Assembly: GCA_002773945.1 (NCBI GenBank)
Contig: PEZT01000009.1
Coordinates: forward strand, 1 to 38,944
DNA length: 38,944 nucleotides
DNA from: Candidatus Beckwithbacteria bacterium CG10_big_fil_rev_8_21_14_0_10_34_10
GTDB lineage: Bacteria; Patescibacteriota; Microgenomatia; UBA1400
Direction: 5' to 3'
Shown: one piece after another, positions 1 through 8,228 of the stretch
Layout of the letters: every line of letters begins with the position of its first letter
Numbering within the stretch: the first letter of the stretch is position 1
Notes under the pieces: generated by a model
What the model saw: only the letters and a program-made list of their open reading frames with translations
What the model was told of the DNA's origin: nothing
Database searches by the model: none
Translations under genes and position numbers: made by a program

Positions 1-21
1 CCAGACTAAAAACCAGTCCGG

Positions 22-741
22 TCAAATACAGGCAAAGTCAAAGAATTTGTTCTTGAAAAAAGGGGTACTTGACAACCAAGCCTTTTTGATTAAATGGAAG
101 TTATTACCGTCTGGCCGTAGCAGTTGGTTTCTATCTCGATAGTATCCATGCTTGGCGGTAGTAAGCCACTTACCTTCTTCAATACTTCTTCTAATGCCTC
201 TAGTGACAACATCGCTAAGCTGGTCTGAGTATTGTTTAGAAAGGACAAAGGCAATCCCAAGCAACATCTTGCCAGAAGCATTGTTATCAAAAGTAAAATT
301 GACAAATTGAAGGTCTTTGATAATTCCCTTATCAAGTAAGTCAATAATTTCGCCAGCATCTCGCATGTTTCGGCTGAGCCTGTCTGGATGCCAAGCAATA
401 ATTCCGTCATATTTACCACCGTTAAGGTCATCAATCATTTTTCTGAAACGAGGTCTTATGCCTGGTTCTTTGGCACTTTCACTTTCCCTGATTGGCTTTC
501 CAACCATAGTTAGGTTCCGATTCTCAGCCATTTGTTCACAATCGGCTATCTGGTCTCCAAGGCTTCGAATCTGCCGTTCTTCGCTCTCAGTGCTCTTCCT
601 GGCATAAACAACATAGCGGAATTGAGCTGGGTCTTTAACCTCGCTCTCACCTCTGATACTTATAAGAAGATTGGCAAGGTCTGCTGGTGTATGAGCAGGT
701 TTATCATTCATATTCGTAATTCTCTTAATTCTCAAGCTCAA
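22..741 (-). pseudogene. Serine recombinase (resolvase/large serine recombinase N-terminal domain), probably truncated
   Basis: YVVYARKSTESEERQ catalytic-Ser motif and GIIAWHPDRLSRNMRDAGEI; ends abruptly at 239 aa just after the start of the expected recombinase domain (HGYYRDRNQLLRPDG..). Confidence 0.7.
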
Positions 742-898
742 AAAACAAAAGAGCTTAGTATCAGTATAACTTAGAATACACCAGGCTTACAAAAGGAAAG
801 AGTTTGTGACAAATTGTAAGCCTTAAGTGAAAAATTAGACATTTTTTGATATAATTCAGGGCAAATATAAAACTCTGCCTTAGAAAGGAGAAGTTAAG

Positions 899-1171
899 AT
901 GAACAAGTTTGAACAATTGCGCAAATTGGCAGACCTAGGCCAAGCAATGGAACCAACAGATGAGGTTAATCTCACCTGGGAAGAACTTGCTCAATCCCTG
1001 GGAGTAAAAGTTGGTGAAGACGGAAATCTTAATGGCGTAGACATGTTTAATGCATGTCTGCAGGTTCAAAGCAACGAAGCCGTACAAGCTTTACCTACAG
1101 AACAGAGAGTCAGAGTAATTCGTAGCGTAGGAGATGCACTGAGTGCCTTACAGTCTGGAAGTTTAGAATAA
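899..1171 (+). CDS. Hypothetical protein, 90 aa
   Basis: ORF with good SD (gaaaggag) before ATG. Confidence 0.65.
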   Translation: MNKFEQLRKLADLGQAMEPTDEVNLTWEELAQSLGVKVGEDGNLNGVDMFNACLQVQSNEAVQALPTEQRVRVIRSVGDALSALQSGSLE

Positions 1172-1185
1172 ACCCAACATTTTCA

Positions 1186-1252
1186 GGAGCAGGAAATAGG
1201 ATTATTCCTATACGACATGATTATTGTCGTTACTACCTGCTCCACTTTTTTT
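1186..1252 (+). terminator. Three-way-junction hairpin followed by T-run, downstream of ORF 899-1171
   Basis: GGAGCAGG(1186-1193)/CCTGCTCC(1236-1243) enclosing ATAGGA-ttat-TCCTAT and ACGACA-tgattat-TGTCGT, followed by ctttttttg. Confidence 0.7.
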
Positions 1253-1554
1253 GCTCAAAAATCATAAGTAAAGAATTGAGGAAAACGTCATAATATGCGG
1301 GTAGAAAATTGACACAGACTCTTACTTGAAAAGAGTACCCCTAAGAGTTCCTAGCCTTAAATACAACAAAACCAAAAGAGTTTAACGAAATTTAGCAAAA
1401 TTGACCCTCTCAAAACACATCCCAACATATGAAAATGCCTCATTTGATGAGGGAAGTTGAAAGGCACCTAATGAGGTTCAACAACATAAAAACCTAAACC
1501 CTGCATACCCCCCATACAACAGTTCGATAACTTTTATGCTAATACAAAAAGGGT

Positions 1555-1911
1555 TTACTTTTTAACTACTTTGAGCTTGGGAGAGACATATTTGACTTGT
1601 TCTTCAACAACTATCTGTACATACTCACCATCTGTTTCTCGGATTACTTTAATGCGTGACTTCGGTGGCTTGTCAACTCTGGACATATTAATGCTACTCA
1701 TGCTTTTCTGTACTTGGGACAAAGTAACCTTGGTTCCATCTGGCAACAAGACTTCATACTCAGACATACTTGGTGGCACATCAGGAACCGCAATCTTGGG
1801 TGTTTTAGGCTCTGAAACGTTCCCTGAGGGCTTCTGAGCTGGTTTGGCTGTCTGAGGCTTAATTTCATCTACTAAGTCAGTTAAGTTATCCTTGGCTACT
1901 TTCTGGTTCAT
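1555..1911 (-). CDS. Hypothetical protein, 118 aa
   Basis: ORF on minus strand, low-complexity N-terminal half. Confidence 0.5.
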   Translation of the reverse strand: MNQKVAKDNLTDLVDEIKPQTAKPAQKPSGNVSEPKTPKIAVPDVPPSMSEYEVLLPDGTKVTLSQVQKSMSSINMSRVDKPPKSRIKVIRETDGEYVQIVVEEQVKYVSPKLKVVKK

Positions 1912-1941
1912 AACTCAAGTATAGCTTTCTGGAATCCAAAG

Positions 1942-2109
1942 TTAAAGCACAACATGCTGATAAAAAGGTTTAACTGGAAAAGTCTGAATATGCTGATAAG
2001 TAGCCTTCAATCTCTGGTTGTACTTGGTTAAAGAATCCAATTCGCATATAATACTTTCATAAAGTTCAAGATAAGTTTCTGAACGTCGACTAAAAATAAG
2101 TTGATTATA
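1942..2109 (-). pseudogene. Start-less ORF remnant (SRRSETYLELYESIICELDSLTKYNQRLKATYQHIQTFPVKPFYQHVVL*)
   Basis: Open minus-strand frame with protein-like composition but no start codon. Confidence 0.35.
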
Positions 2110-2123
2110 TATTTAATTTTTTA

Positions 2124-2804
2124 ATGAAGAAAAAAAGGTTTATCCCTTGGTTTAAATGGCTTGGTTTTTTACTTTTTATTCCTTCTCTGTTTTTAAATTT
2201 ATTTTTATTTTCTAAGAATAATGATTTAGAGCAGGGAATTAAAGTTTTAGGGGTAATTGACGGCGATACTTTGGTTTTGGATGGCAAAGTTAGATTGAGG
2301 TTAAGGCATTTAGATGCGCCGGAGTTGGAATATTGTGGCGGTCTTGAGGCTAAGGAGATACTGGAGTCTTTGGTTTTGGGGAAAAAGGTGGTTTTAAAAG
2401 ATTCTATTTTAGATCAGCAAGGCAGGCAAATGGCTTTGGTTTATGTGGGGAGAAAATTAGTTAATGAAGAGATGTTAAAGTCTGGCTGGGCCAGATATCA
2501 TCATGATCAGAGTAGTGTAACTGAGAAACTGAAAAAAGTTGGTTTAGAGGTTAAAGAGGCAGGGCTGGGTATTTTTAGTTCTCTGTGTTATCAGACTGAA
2601 AATTTAACTGAGCCTGATTGTTTGATAAAGGGGAATATAGATAAGAATTCTCCTAAGCGGCTTTATTATTTTCCCGGTTGTGCTCAGTATGATTTTACGA
2701 TTGTCGAAAAGGATTTGGGGGAAGATTGGTTTTGTTCTGAGAAAGAAGCCCAAAAAGCAGGTTTTGAAAAATCCAAGAAATGTTATGGAAAGAACTATGA
2801 ATAG
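2124..2804 (+). CDS. Thermonuclease (staphylococcal nuclease-like) family protein with N-terminal TM segment
   Basis: VIDGDTLVLDGKVRLRLRHLDAPEL.. and GRQMALVYVGRKLVNEEMLKSGWARY. Confidence 0.85.
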   Translation: MKKKRFIPWFKWLGFLLFIPSLFLNLFLFSKNNDLEQGIKVLGVIDGDTLVLDGKVRLRLRHLDAPELEYCGGLEAKEILESLVLGKKVVLKDSILDQQGRQMALVYVGRKLVNEEMLKSGWARYHHDQSSVTEKLKKVGLEVKEAGLGIFSSLCYQTENLTEPDCLIKGNIDKNSPKRLYYFPGCAQYDFTIVEKDLGEDWFCSEKEAQKAGFEKSKKCYGKNYE

Positions 2805-3051
2805 AGAGGTTGTTGGTTTAGATTTAGGATTAGGAGAGAATCAGTTACGATTAGAATCATTGGGTTTAGATAATGGCAGCTGGGGAGTAGTTCTGGGTTT
2901 GCTGGAGTTATGGCGGGGAAATCCTAAATCTTGTGACTTTAGAACTACAGAAATGTTAGTGGAATTAGAAAGGGGTAAACCAAAAAAAGAAAGGAATGAA
3001 TGGATGATTGAAGTTTATTCGCTGGCAATTGAAATATTTAAATCAGGCTAG
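2797..3051 (+). CDS. Hypothetical protein, about 84 aa (MNREVVGLDLGLGENQ...)
   Basis: Internal ATG of ORF 2680-3051, 8 nt overlap with the preceding gene. Confidence 0.5.
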   Translation: MNREVVGLDLGLGENQLRLESLGLDNGSWGVVLGLLELWRGNPKSCDFRTTEMLVELERGKPKKERNEWMIEVYSLAIEIFKSG

Positions 3052-3117
3052 AAATTTTATTTAAATATTTTTTTCTTTTTTTATTTAACTGTGTTAGGAT
3101 AACTTAAAGGAGAAAAG

Positions 3118-3396
3118 ATGAATTGTTATAATATTTTAATAGTTTTAATGGCTGGGGCTTTTGGCGGGGCTTTAAGAGGAACATTGGGAATAGCCAAAGC
3201 AGTGGTAACTAAGAGTAATTTTAAGATGAATTGGTCTTGGTTTTTTTTATCAATTGTTGTTTCCGGGGTGATTGGGATGTTAGCCGCCACTTTTTTTGCT
3301 GATGATTTGAGGTTAGCGGTCTTAGGCGGTTATGCAGGGGCTGATTTTATTGAAGGTTTGATAAAGTTAAAGATAAAGGATAAGATTAATTCTTGA
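3118..3396 (+). CDS. Small hypothetical membrane protein
   Basis: SD aaaggag before ATG; two hydrophobic segments. Confidence 0.6.
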   Translation: MNCYNILIVLMAGAFGGALRGTLGIAKAVVTKSNFKMNWSWFFLSIVVSGVIGMLAATFFADDLRLAVLGGYAGADFIEGLIKLKIKDKINS

Positions 3397-3444
3397 TAAG
3401 GGACTTTTGATTATATAAAATCAATTTTGCAAAAAGGAGGCCTG

Positions 3445-3999
3445 ATGGTTGAGAAAGAAAAAGACAAAAACTATCTTATTTTAAAAGTATTAATATATTT
3501 TTTAACTACTATTTTGGTTTTTTTGGCTGGCGGTTTTACTTTTTATTTTCTCCAAACAAAAGTTTTGAATAAGTCTGAGGAGAAAAAGACTGTCCCGGCA
3601 GCTGAAAAGCAACCTGCTCCTGTTGAAGAAGGACAGGAGCAGCCAATGATTAACTCTGAGCCTGCTTCTACTAATACTTTGGAATCTAATGTTCCAGTAG
3701 TAGAGGAAAAATCAGATTTTGAGTTGATTAAAGAGGCTTTAGCAACTAGGTTTTCTAAGGATCTGGGGGCGACAACGGCTAATATTGGCAAACAAATAGG
3801 TAATTATGTTAGCGGCGGAGTTAAATTTGAAGGAGAGATTGGCGGAGCCTGGTTTTTAGCTTATAAAGGGGCTTCTGGATGGGTAATTGTTTCGGCTGGT
3901 AATGGGACTATTCCCTGCACGGACATTGAGCCTTATAATTTTCCGGTGGAATTGGTACCTGAATGCTCCAGGGAAGATGGTAGTATAGTTTATCGTTAA
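3445..3999 (+). CDS. Hypothetical single-TM secreted/anchored protein
   Basis: TM helix then Pro/Glu-rich linker; SD aaaaaggagg; ATG at 3445 preferred over 3427 because the 3427 start precedes the SD. Confidence 0.55.
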   Translation: MVEKEKDKNYLILKVLIYFLTTILVFLAGGFTFYFLQTKVLNKSEEKKTVPAAEKQPAPVEEGQEQPMINSEPASTNTLESNVPVVEEKSDFELIKEALATRFSKDLGATTANIGKQIGNYVSGGVKFEGEIGGAWFLAYKGASGWVIVSAGNGTIPCTDIEPYNFPVELVPECSREDGSIVYR

Positions 4000-4019
4000 T
4001 AAAAAAGGAGGTGAATGAG

Positions 4020-4058
4020 ATGGGCTGTGGCGGATACGGTGGCAAAGATAAAAAATAA
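4020..4058 (+). CDS. Candidate 12-aa micropeptide MGCGGYGGKDKK
   Basis: Near-perfect SD (aaaaaaggaggtgaatgag) 5' of ATG, immediate TAA. Confidence 0.4.
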   Translation: MGCGGYGGKDKK

Positions 4059-4101
4059 ATATTATTTTTTTTAAAATAGATAGAAGAAGAAACAAAGATA
4101 G

Positions 4102-4440
4102 ATGAGATTAATCTTAAATTTATTGGTTAATGCTTTAGCAGTTTTAGTGACTGGCTATTTAGTACCTGGGGTTTTAATTGAGGGGTTTTTAACGGCGGTG
4201 GTAGTGGCAATTGTTTTAGGAATTTTAAATACGACCCTTAAGCCCATTTTGGTTTTGTTGACTTTACCAATTAACTTTTTAACCCTAGGATTGTTTACTT
4301 TAGTGATTAATGTTTTGATGGTTTATTTAGCTAGTCTTTTAGTCGCTGGATTTAGTTTAGATTCATTTTTATCTGGTTTATTTTTTGCCATTGTTCTATC
4401 TTTAGTTAATTCTTTTTTTGGAACTCTTAAAAGAAAATAA
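4102..4440 (+). CDS. Phage holin family 4 / YvlD-like small membrane protein
   Basis: Four hydrophobic segments, ..ILNTTLKPILVLLTLPINFLTLGLFTLVINVLMVYL.. Confidence 0.75.
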   Translation: MRLILNLLVNALAVLVTGYLVPGVLIEGFLTAVVVAIVLGILNTTLKPILVLLTLPINFLTLGLFTLVINVLMVYLASLLVAGFSLDSFLSGLFFAIVLSLVNSFFGTLKRK

Positions 4441-4449
4441 AATACATTT

Positions 4450-4707
4450 ATGAAAAATAGTTGTTGTCATTGTTTTAAGCTTCTTTCTTCAAAGAGCAGG
4501 TTTAGGATTTTTGAGTTTTTAAAGGGTTGCCGGACTAAAAAAGTTAATGTTAATGATTTAGTGAAATTAAGCTCTTTGCGTCAGCCAACCGTTAGTTTTC
4601 ATTTAAAAAAACTTAAAGATAATGGTTTTTTGAAAAAGTATAAAAAGGGAAGAGAAGTCTATTGTCAGGTTTGTCAGAAATGCGTTGATTGTCCTCTGTT
4701 TAAGTAA
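4450..4707 (+). CDS. ArsR/SmtB-like winged-helix regulator with Cys-rich termini
   Basis: LRQPTVSFHLKKLKDNGFLKKYKKGREVYC; CCHC near N-terminus, CQVCQKCVDC at C-terminus. Confidence 0.75.
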   Translation: MKNSCCHCFKLLSSKSRFRIFEFLKGCRTKKVNVNDLVKLSSLRQPTVSFHLKKLKDNGFLKKYKKGREVYCQVCQKCVDCPLFK

Positions 4708-4715
4708 CATCCCTC

Positions 4716-4764
4716 TTGACACAAAGAATATATTCTGGAATAATATATAGATAGTTATCTATAT
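4716..4764 (+). promoter_or_regulatory. Promoter with perfect palindromic operator ATATAGATA-GT-TATCTATAT
   Basis: TTGACA 4716-4721, AT-rich -10 near 4739-4746, 20-bp palindrome 4745-4764; near-identical palindrome upstream of SOD. Confidence 0.7.
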
Positions 4765-4788
4765 GATAGAAGAAGGGGGGTGGAGTAA

Positions 4789-4842
4789 ATGGGAGATAAA
4801 AAATGTAAATGTCCTTGTCAGTGTGGATCTTGTTCCTGCTAA
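4789..4842 (+). CDS. Cys-rich metallothionein-like micropeptide MGDKKCKCPCQCGSCSC
   Basis: 17 aa with 6 Cys; own promoter/operator and G-rich SD; terminator-like hairpin downstream. Confidence 0.6.
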   Translation: MGDKKCKCPCQCGSCSC

Positions 4843-4858
4843 GTTGTTTTTATTAAAG

Positions 4859-4896
4859 GCTTGCCCAGGTCGTAAAGGCGGCCGAGCAAGCTTTTT
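4859..4896 (+). terminator. Hairpin GCTTGC...GCAAGC followed by TTTTT
   Basis: 6-bp perfect stem and T-run after the Cys-rich micropeptide. Confidence 0.6.
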
Positions 4897-4926
4897 ATGA
4901 AAGCAATTACTTTATAATAGTTAAAA

Positions 4927-4950
4927 AGCAGTTTTGAAAAACTGCTCTTT
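4927..4950. terminator. Bidirectional terminator hairpin AGCAGTTTT-ga-AAAACTGCT
   Basis: Perfect 9-bp stem flanked by A-run and T-run between convergent genes. Confidence 0.75.
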
Positions 4951-4988
4951 TATTATTATTTTTAAATTCTTTATATGTTTATATATTT

Positions 4989-5579
4989 TTATTTTAAAAG
5001 CCTTTTTTCTACTTTATCCCAGTTTATTACTGACCACCACTGATCAACATATTCATCTCTTTTATTAGCATAATCTAAATAGTAAGCGTGTTCCCAGACA
5101 TCATTAACTAAAATTGGAGTAAAACCGGTTAAATGGAGCAGGTTGTGTTTTTCAATCTGAATGACCAAGAGGTCATTGTCTTTGTTTTTGACTAGTGCTC
5201 CCCAGCCTGAACCTTCAACTGTACTGGTTGTTTTAGAAAATTCATTTTTAAAATTAACAATGGAGCCAAAGTTTTTAATAAGAGCCTTTCTTATTTTTCT
5301 CATTGGTTCATTTTTAGAATTAGGCGATCTCATATTTTGCCAAAAAAGGGAGTGCATAAGATGGCCGTTTAAATTAAAGCTTAAGCTTTTTAAAACTGAT
5401 TTATAGTCTATTTGTTTTTTGCCTTTTCTGGCTTTAGTTAGAGATTCTAAGGCTTGATTAGCAGCGTTAACATAGCCTTGGTGATGAATATCATGGTGGA
5501 GTTCCATAATTCTTTTGGAAATAATTGGTTCTAAAGCATTATATTTATACGGGAGTTTAGGTAAGGTAAGTTTTTTCAT
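4989..5579 (-). CDS. Superoxide dismutase, Fe/Mn family
   Basis: MELHHDIHHQGYV, GSGWGALV, DVWEHAYYLDYANKRDEYVDQWW. Confidence 0.93.
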   Translation of the reverse strand: MKKLTLPKLPYKYNALEPIISKRIMELHHDIHHQGYVNAANQALESLTKARKGKKQIDYKSVLKSLSFNLNGHLMHSLFWQNMRSPNSKNEPMRKIRKALIKNFGSIVNFKNEFSKTTSTVEGSGWGALVKNKDNDLLVIQIEKHNLLHLTGFTPILVNDVWEHAYYLDYANKRDEYVDQWWSVINWDKVEKRLLK

Positions 5580-5622
5580 ATTTCCTCCGGGAAATTTACT
5601 TTTTAAATAATTATTTGAATAT

Positions 5623-5642
5623 ATATAGATAGTATTCTATAT
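5623..5642 (-). promoter_or_regulatory. Operator-like palindrome ATATAGATAGTATTCTATAT upstream of SOD
   Basis: 18/20 identical to the operator at 4745-4764. Confidence 0.65.
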
Positions 5643-5738
5643 AACTCATACCATATTAGTAGGAGTTAAGGGCTTTGTCAAGCGGTAATTAGATAAAGAG
5701 TAGTTTTGTTAATATAATTTTGACTGAAGAATAATATT

Positions 5739-6803
5739 TTAAGGTTTAGACTGGAGAATCCGGCCGCCGCCCAAACAAACATTGTTTTTATAAAAAACAG
5801 CAAATTGGCCGGGAGTAATGGCTTTTTGAGGATTTTTAAAGATAAGTTTTAATTTTTGATCTTTTGGAGGGAAAAGAATTGCTGGGGCTTCTTTTTGCCC
5901 ATACCTTATTTTAGCTGTTATATTAACTTTATTTAAGGGAGGTTTAAGGCTTAAAAAGTTATATGGGTAAAGGAGAATTTGTTTTTTTTCCAAAAGCTTT
6001 AAGTTTTTAGTGACCGTTAATTGGTTTTTTAAAAGGTCAAGGCTTAAAACATAATAGGGGCCTTGGGAAAGGTTAATTCTTTTCCTCTGGCCTAAAGTGT
6101 AAAAATGAAGGCCCTGGTGCTGGCCAATTACTTTCCCTTTTTCATTAATGATCTTACCTGGTTTTTGAGGCAGCTCTTTTTCTAAATATTTTTTTAAAGA
6201 ATGGTTAGCTAAGAAACAGAAGTCTTGGCTGGGTTTAGTGGTGGTTAAGAAATCCAGCTTGTTTTCTTGGGCTATTTTAAAGACCTCATTTTTGGTTAGA
6301 TTAGCTAAGGGAAAGATGATGTTTCTAAGACAGTCTGGGGATAAAAAGCAGAGGTTATAGGTTTGGTCTTTTTTATTGTCTTTGGGTTTTAATAGCTTAA
6401 AAATATTATTTTTGTTCTTTTTAATTCTGGCATAGTGGCCGGTAGCCACATATTTAATATTTAGTTTATTAGCCAAATTAAAAAGCTCAGGGAATTTAAT
6501 AAGCTTATTGCAAATCACACAGGGGTTGGGGGTATAGGAGTTGTTTAGCTCTTTTTTGAAATATTGGACCACTTTTTTTAAAAAGTCTTTTTCTTTATCT
6601 AGAATATGAAGAGGAATATCAAGGGTTTTAGTAATTTTATTAACATTCTCAAGTGATCTTGTCCCTCGCCACAAAGGCAGTTTTAAGTGGATTGCTTGAG
6701 GTTTAAAACCTTGTTTTTTTAAGAGGAGAAGGCTGACAGCGGAGTCTATCCCGCCGGAAACAGCCACCAGAATTTTTTTGTTTTTCTTACTTTTATTATT
6801 CAT
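5739..6803 (-). CDS. mnmA: tRNA-specific 2-thiouridylase MnmA
   Basis: VAVSGGIDSAVSLLLL, TPNPCVICNK, ATGHYARI, GQRKRINLSQGPYYV. Confidence 0.92.
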   Translation of the reverse strand: MNNKSKKNKKILVAVSGGIDSAVSLLLLKKQGFKPQAIHLKLPLWRGTRSLENVNKITKTLDIPLHILDKEKDFLKKVVQYFKKELNNSYTPNPCVICNKLIKFPELFNLANKLNIKYVATGHYARIKKNKNNIFKLLKPKDNKKDQTYNLCFLSPDCLRNIIFPLANLTKNEVFKIAQENKLDFLTTTKPSQDFCFLANHSLKKYLEKELPQKPGKIINEKGKVIGQHQGLHFYTLGQRKRINLSQGPYYVLSLDLLKNQLTVTKNLKLLEKKQILLYPYNFLSLKPPLNKVNITAKIRYGQKEAPAILFPPKDQKLKLIFKNPQKAITPGQFAVFYKNNVCLGGGRILQSKP

Positions 6804-6955
6804 AAGAGTATTTTACCTTTTTAATAAAAGGAATTAAAATAACAATATATTTATACATATAAATATGAATTTAACCTGCTTATCCTTGACGCTTAGTTTA
6901 GAGATGATAAAATCAATTGATATTAAAAAATATCCTATAAATATAAGAAGGAAAA

Positions 6956-7615
6956 ATGTCAGAACAAGAACAATTTAAAATTATTGTTAAAGAACCAGAA
7001 ATTTGTGGGAATGATACTTGTCAACGAGTTTCTATTGAAAGTAATGGGGTGGAACTGGTAGATGGGACTGCCTATCCAGATTCAGACTATTACAGAACTT
7101 TGTGGCCAACGGCTTTATTCCCTGAAGAATTGATGGCTGAGATTGAGAATTGTCTTGGTTATTATGAGTCGCAACAAAAATTGGCCGAATCAGTTGATAA
7201 ACAAACAGGAAATAATAGCAGGAATAAAGATATAATTATTGAGCTTGCTTCTAGGGAAAGCATTCGTTTGATTTCCCTAGATAAAAAAGGAAACTGTTTT
7301 AGAGAGGAATTGGAATTGCCAAATCCGTTATCTTGGGAGTCAATATTACAGGCTGCCAAAAGTAAAGCTATTTATTCAGCTAGGATAAGTAGTCGGTGGG
7401 GAAATATTGATTTTTTTCCTTCAGTTACTTTTGGAAAAAATGAAGGAAAAAGAGCAAAAACTGGGGTGTTAAGTGATTTAGGTGGAGTAGAAGGTCTGGC
7501 TCGATTTTTAACTGCTACCTCGGAAATTCCGGAAGATGTTAGTCAAAAATTTTTATCTAAACTAGCTAAATTAAAGGATTCTTCCAGGTTTGAATTAATT
7601 GATTTAAGGTATTAA
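6956..7615 (+). CDS. Hypothetical protein
   Basis: ORF with SD (agaagga) before ATG. Confidence 0.6.
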   Translation: MSEQEQFKIIVKEPEICGNDTCQRVSIESNGVELVDGTAYPDSDYYRTLWPTALFPEELMAEIENCLGYYESQQKLAESVDKQTGNNSRNKDIIIELASRESIRLISLDKKGNCFREELELPNPLSWESILQAAKSKAIYSARISSRWGNIDFFPSVTFGKNEGKRAKTGVLSDLGGVEGLARFLTATSEIPEDVSQKFLSKLAKLKDSSRFELIDLRY

Positions 7616-7712
7616 ATATTATATTTTATATATAAAGTAATTTTAATTAGTATTTGTTTTAAATATTTTTTTCAGTGTTTAAAATTAACTCTATTTAAGC
7701 TAGAATTATTTT

Positions 7713-8228
7713 ATGAATAAAAGTCTGCCAATAGTTTTACCCAATGATGTTTATCATTTTTCTTTAGTGGTAATTGGTTTTGTAAGTTTTGTGATTCCTT
7801 TTTTACTGGCTGGGCCTCAGATTTTAGTAGGTAGCCTAGTTAATGCTTCTTTAATTTTATCAGTTTTGTTTTTACCTAAAAATTATTCTAAAGCAGTTTT
7901 ATTTTTACCCAGTCTAGGAATTTTAAGCCGAGGGATTGTTTTTGGCCCCTTAACTTCTTTTTTAATTATCTTTCTGCCCTTTATCTGGTTTTCCAATTAT
8001 ATTTTAGTGACTTTGTTTAAAAGGAGTTTAGAAGAAGGAAAAAGCTTTTTTGTTTCCTTAACTAAAGGAGCTTTAATAAAGTCTTTGTTTTTATTTACAA
8101 TGGCTTTAAGTTTATTTGGTTTAGGTTTAGTGCCTAAGTTGTTTTTAGGAGCGATGTCCTATTTTCAATTATTAACTGCTCTTTTAGGTGGCAGCCTGGC
8201 TTATTTTATTAAAAAATATTATGACTGA
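7713..8228 (+). CDS. Hypothetical integral membrane protein
   Basis: Multiple TM segments; TAGAAT 6 nt upstream of ATG. Confidence 0.65.
   Translation: MNKSLPIVLPNDVYHFSLVVIGFVSFVIPFLLAGPQILVGSLVNASLILSVLFLPKNYSKAVLFLPSLGILSRGIVFGPLTSFLIIFLPFIWFSNYILVTLFKRSLEEGKSFFVSLTKGALIKSLFLFTMALSLFGLGLVPKLFLGAMSYFQLLTALLGGSLAYFIKKYYD

Noticed and set aside
90-774. ORFs 90-434, 317-607 and 532-774
   Set aside because: Shadow frames overlapping the serine recombinase gene.
50-1345. Short match around AGTACCCCT (near 70 and 1335) as recombinase att half-sites
   Set aside because: Only about 9 bp identical, not distinguishable from chance.
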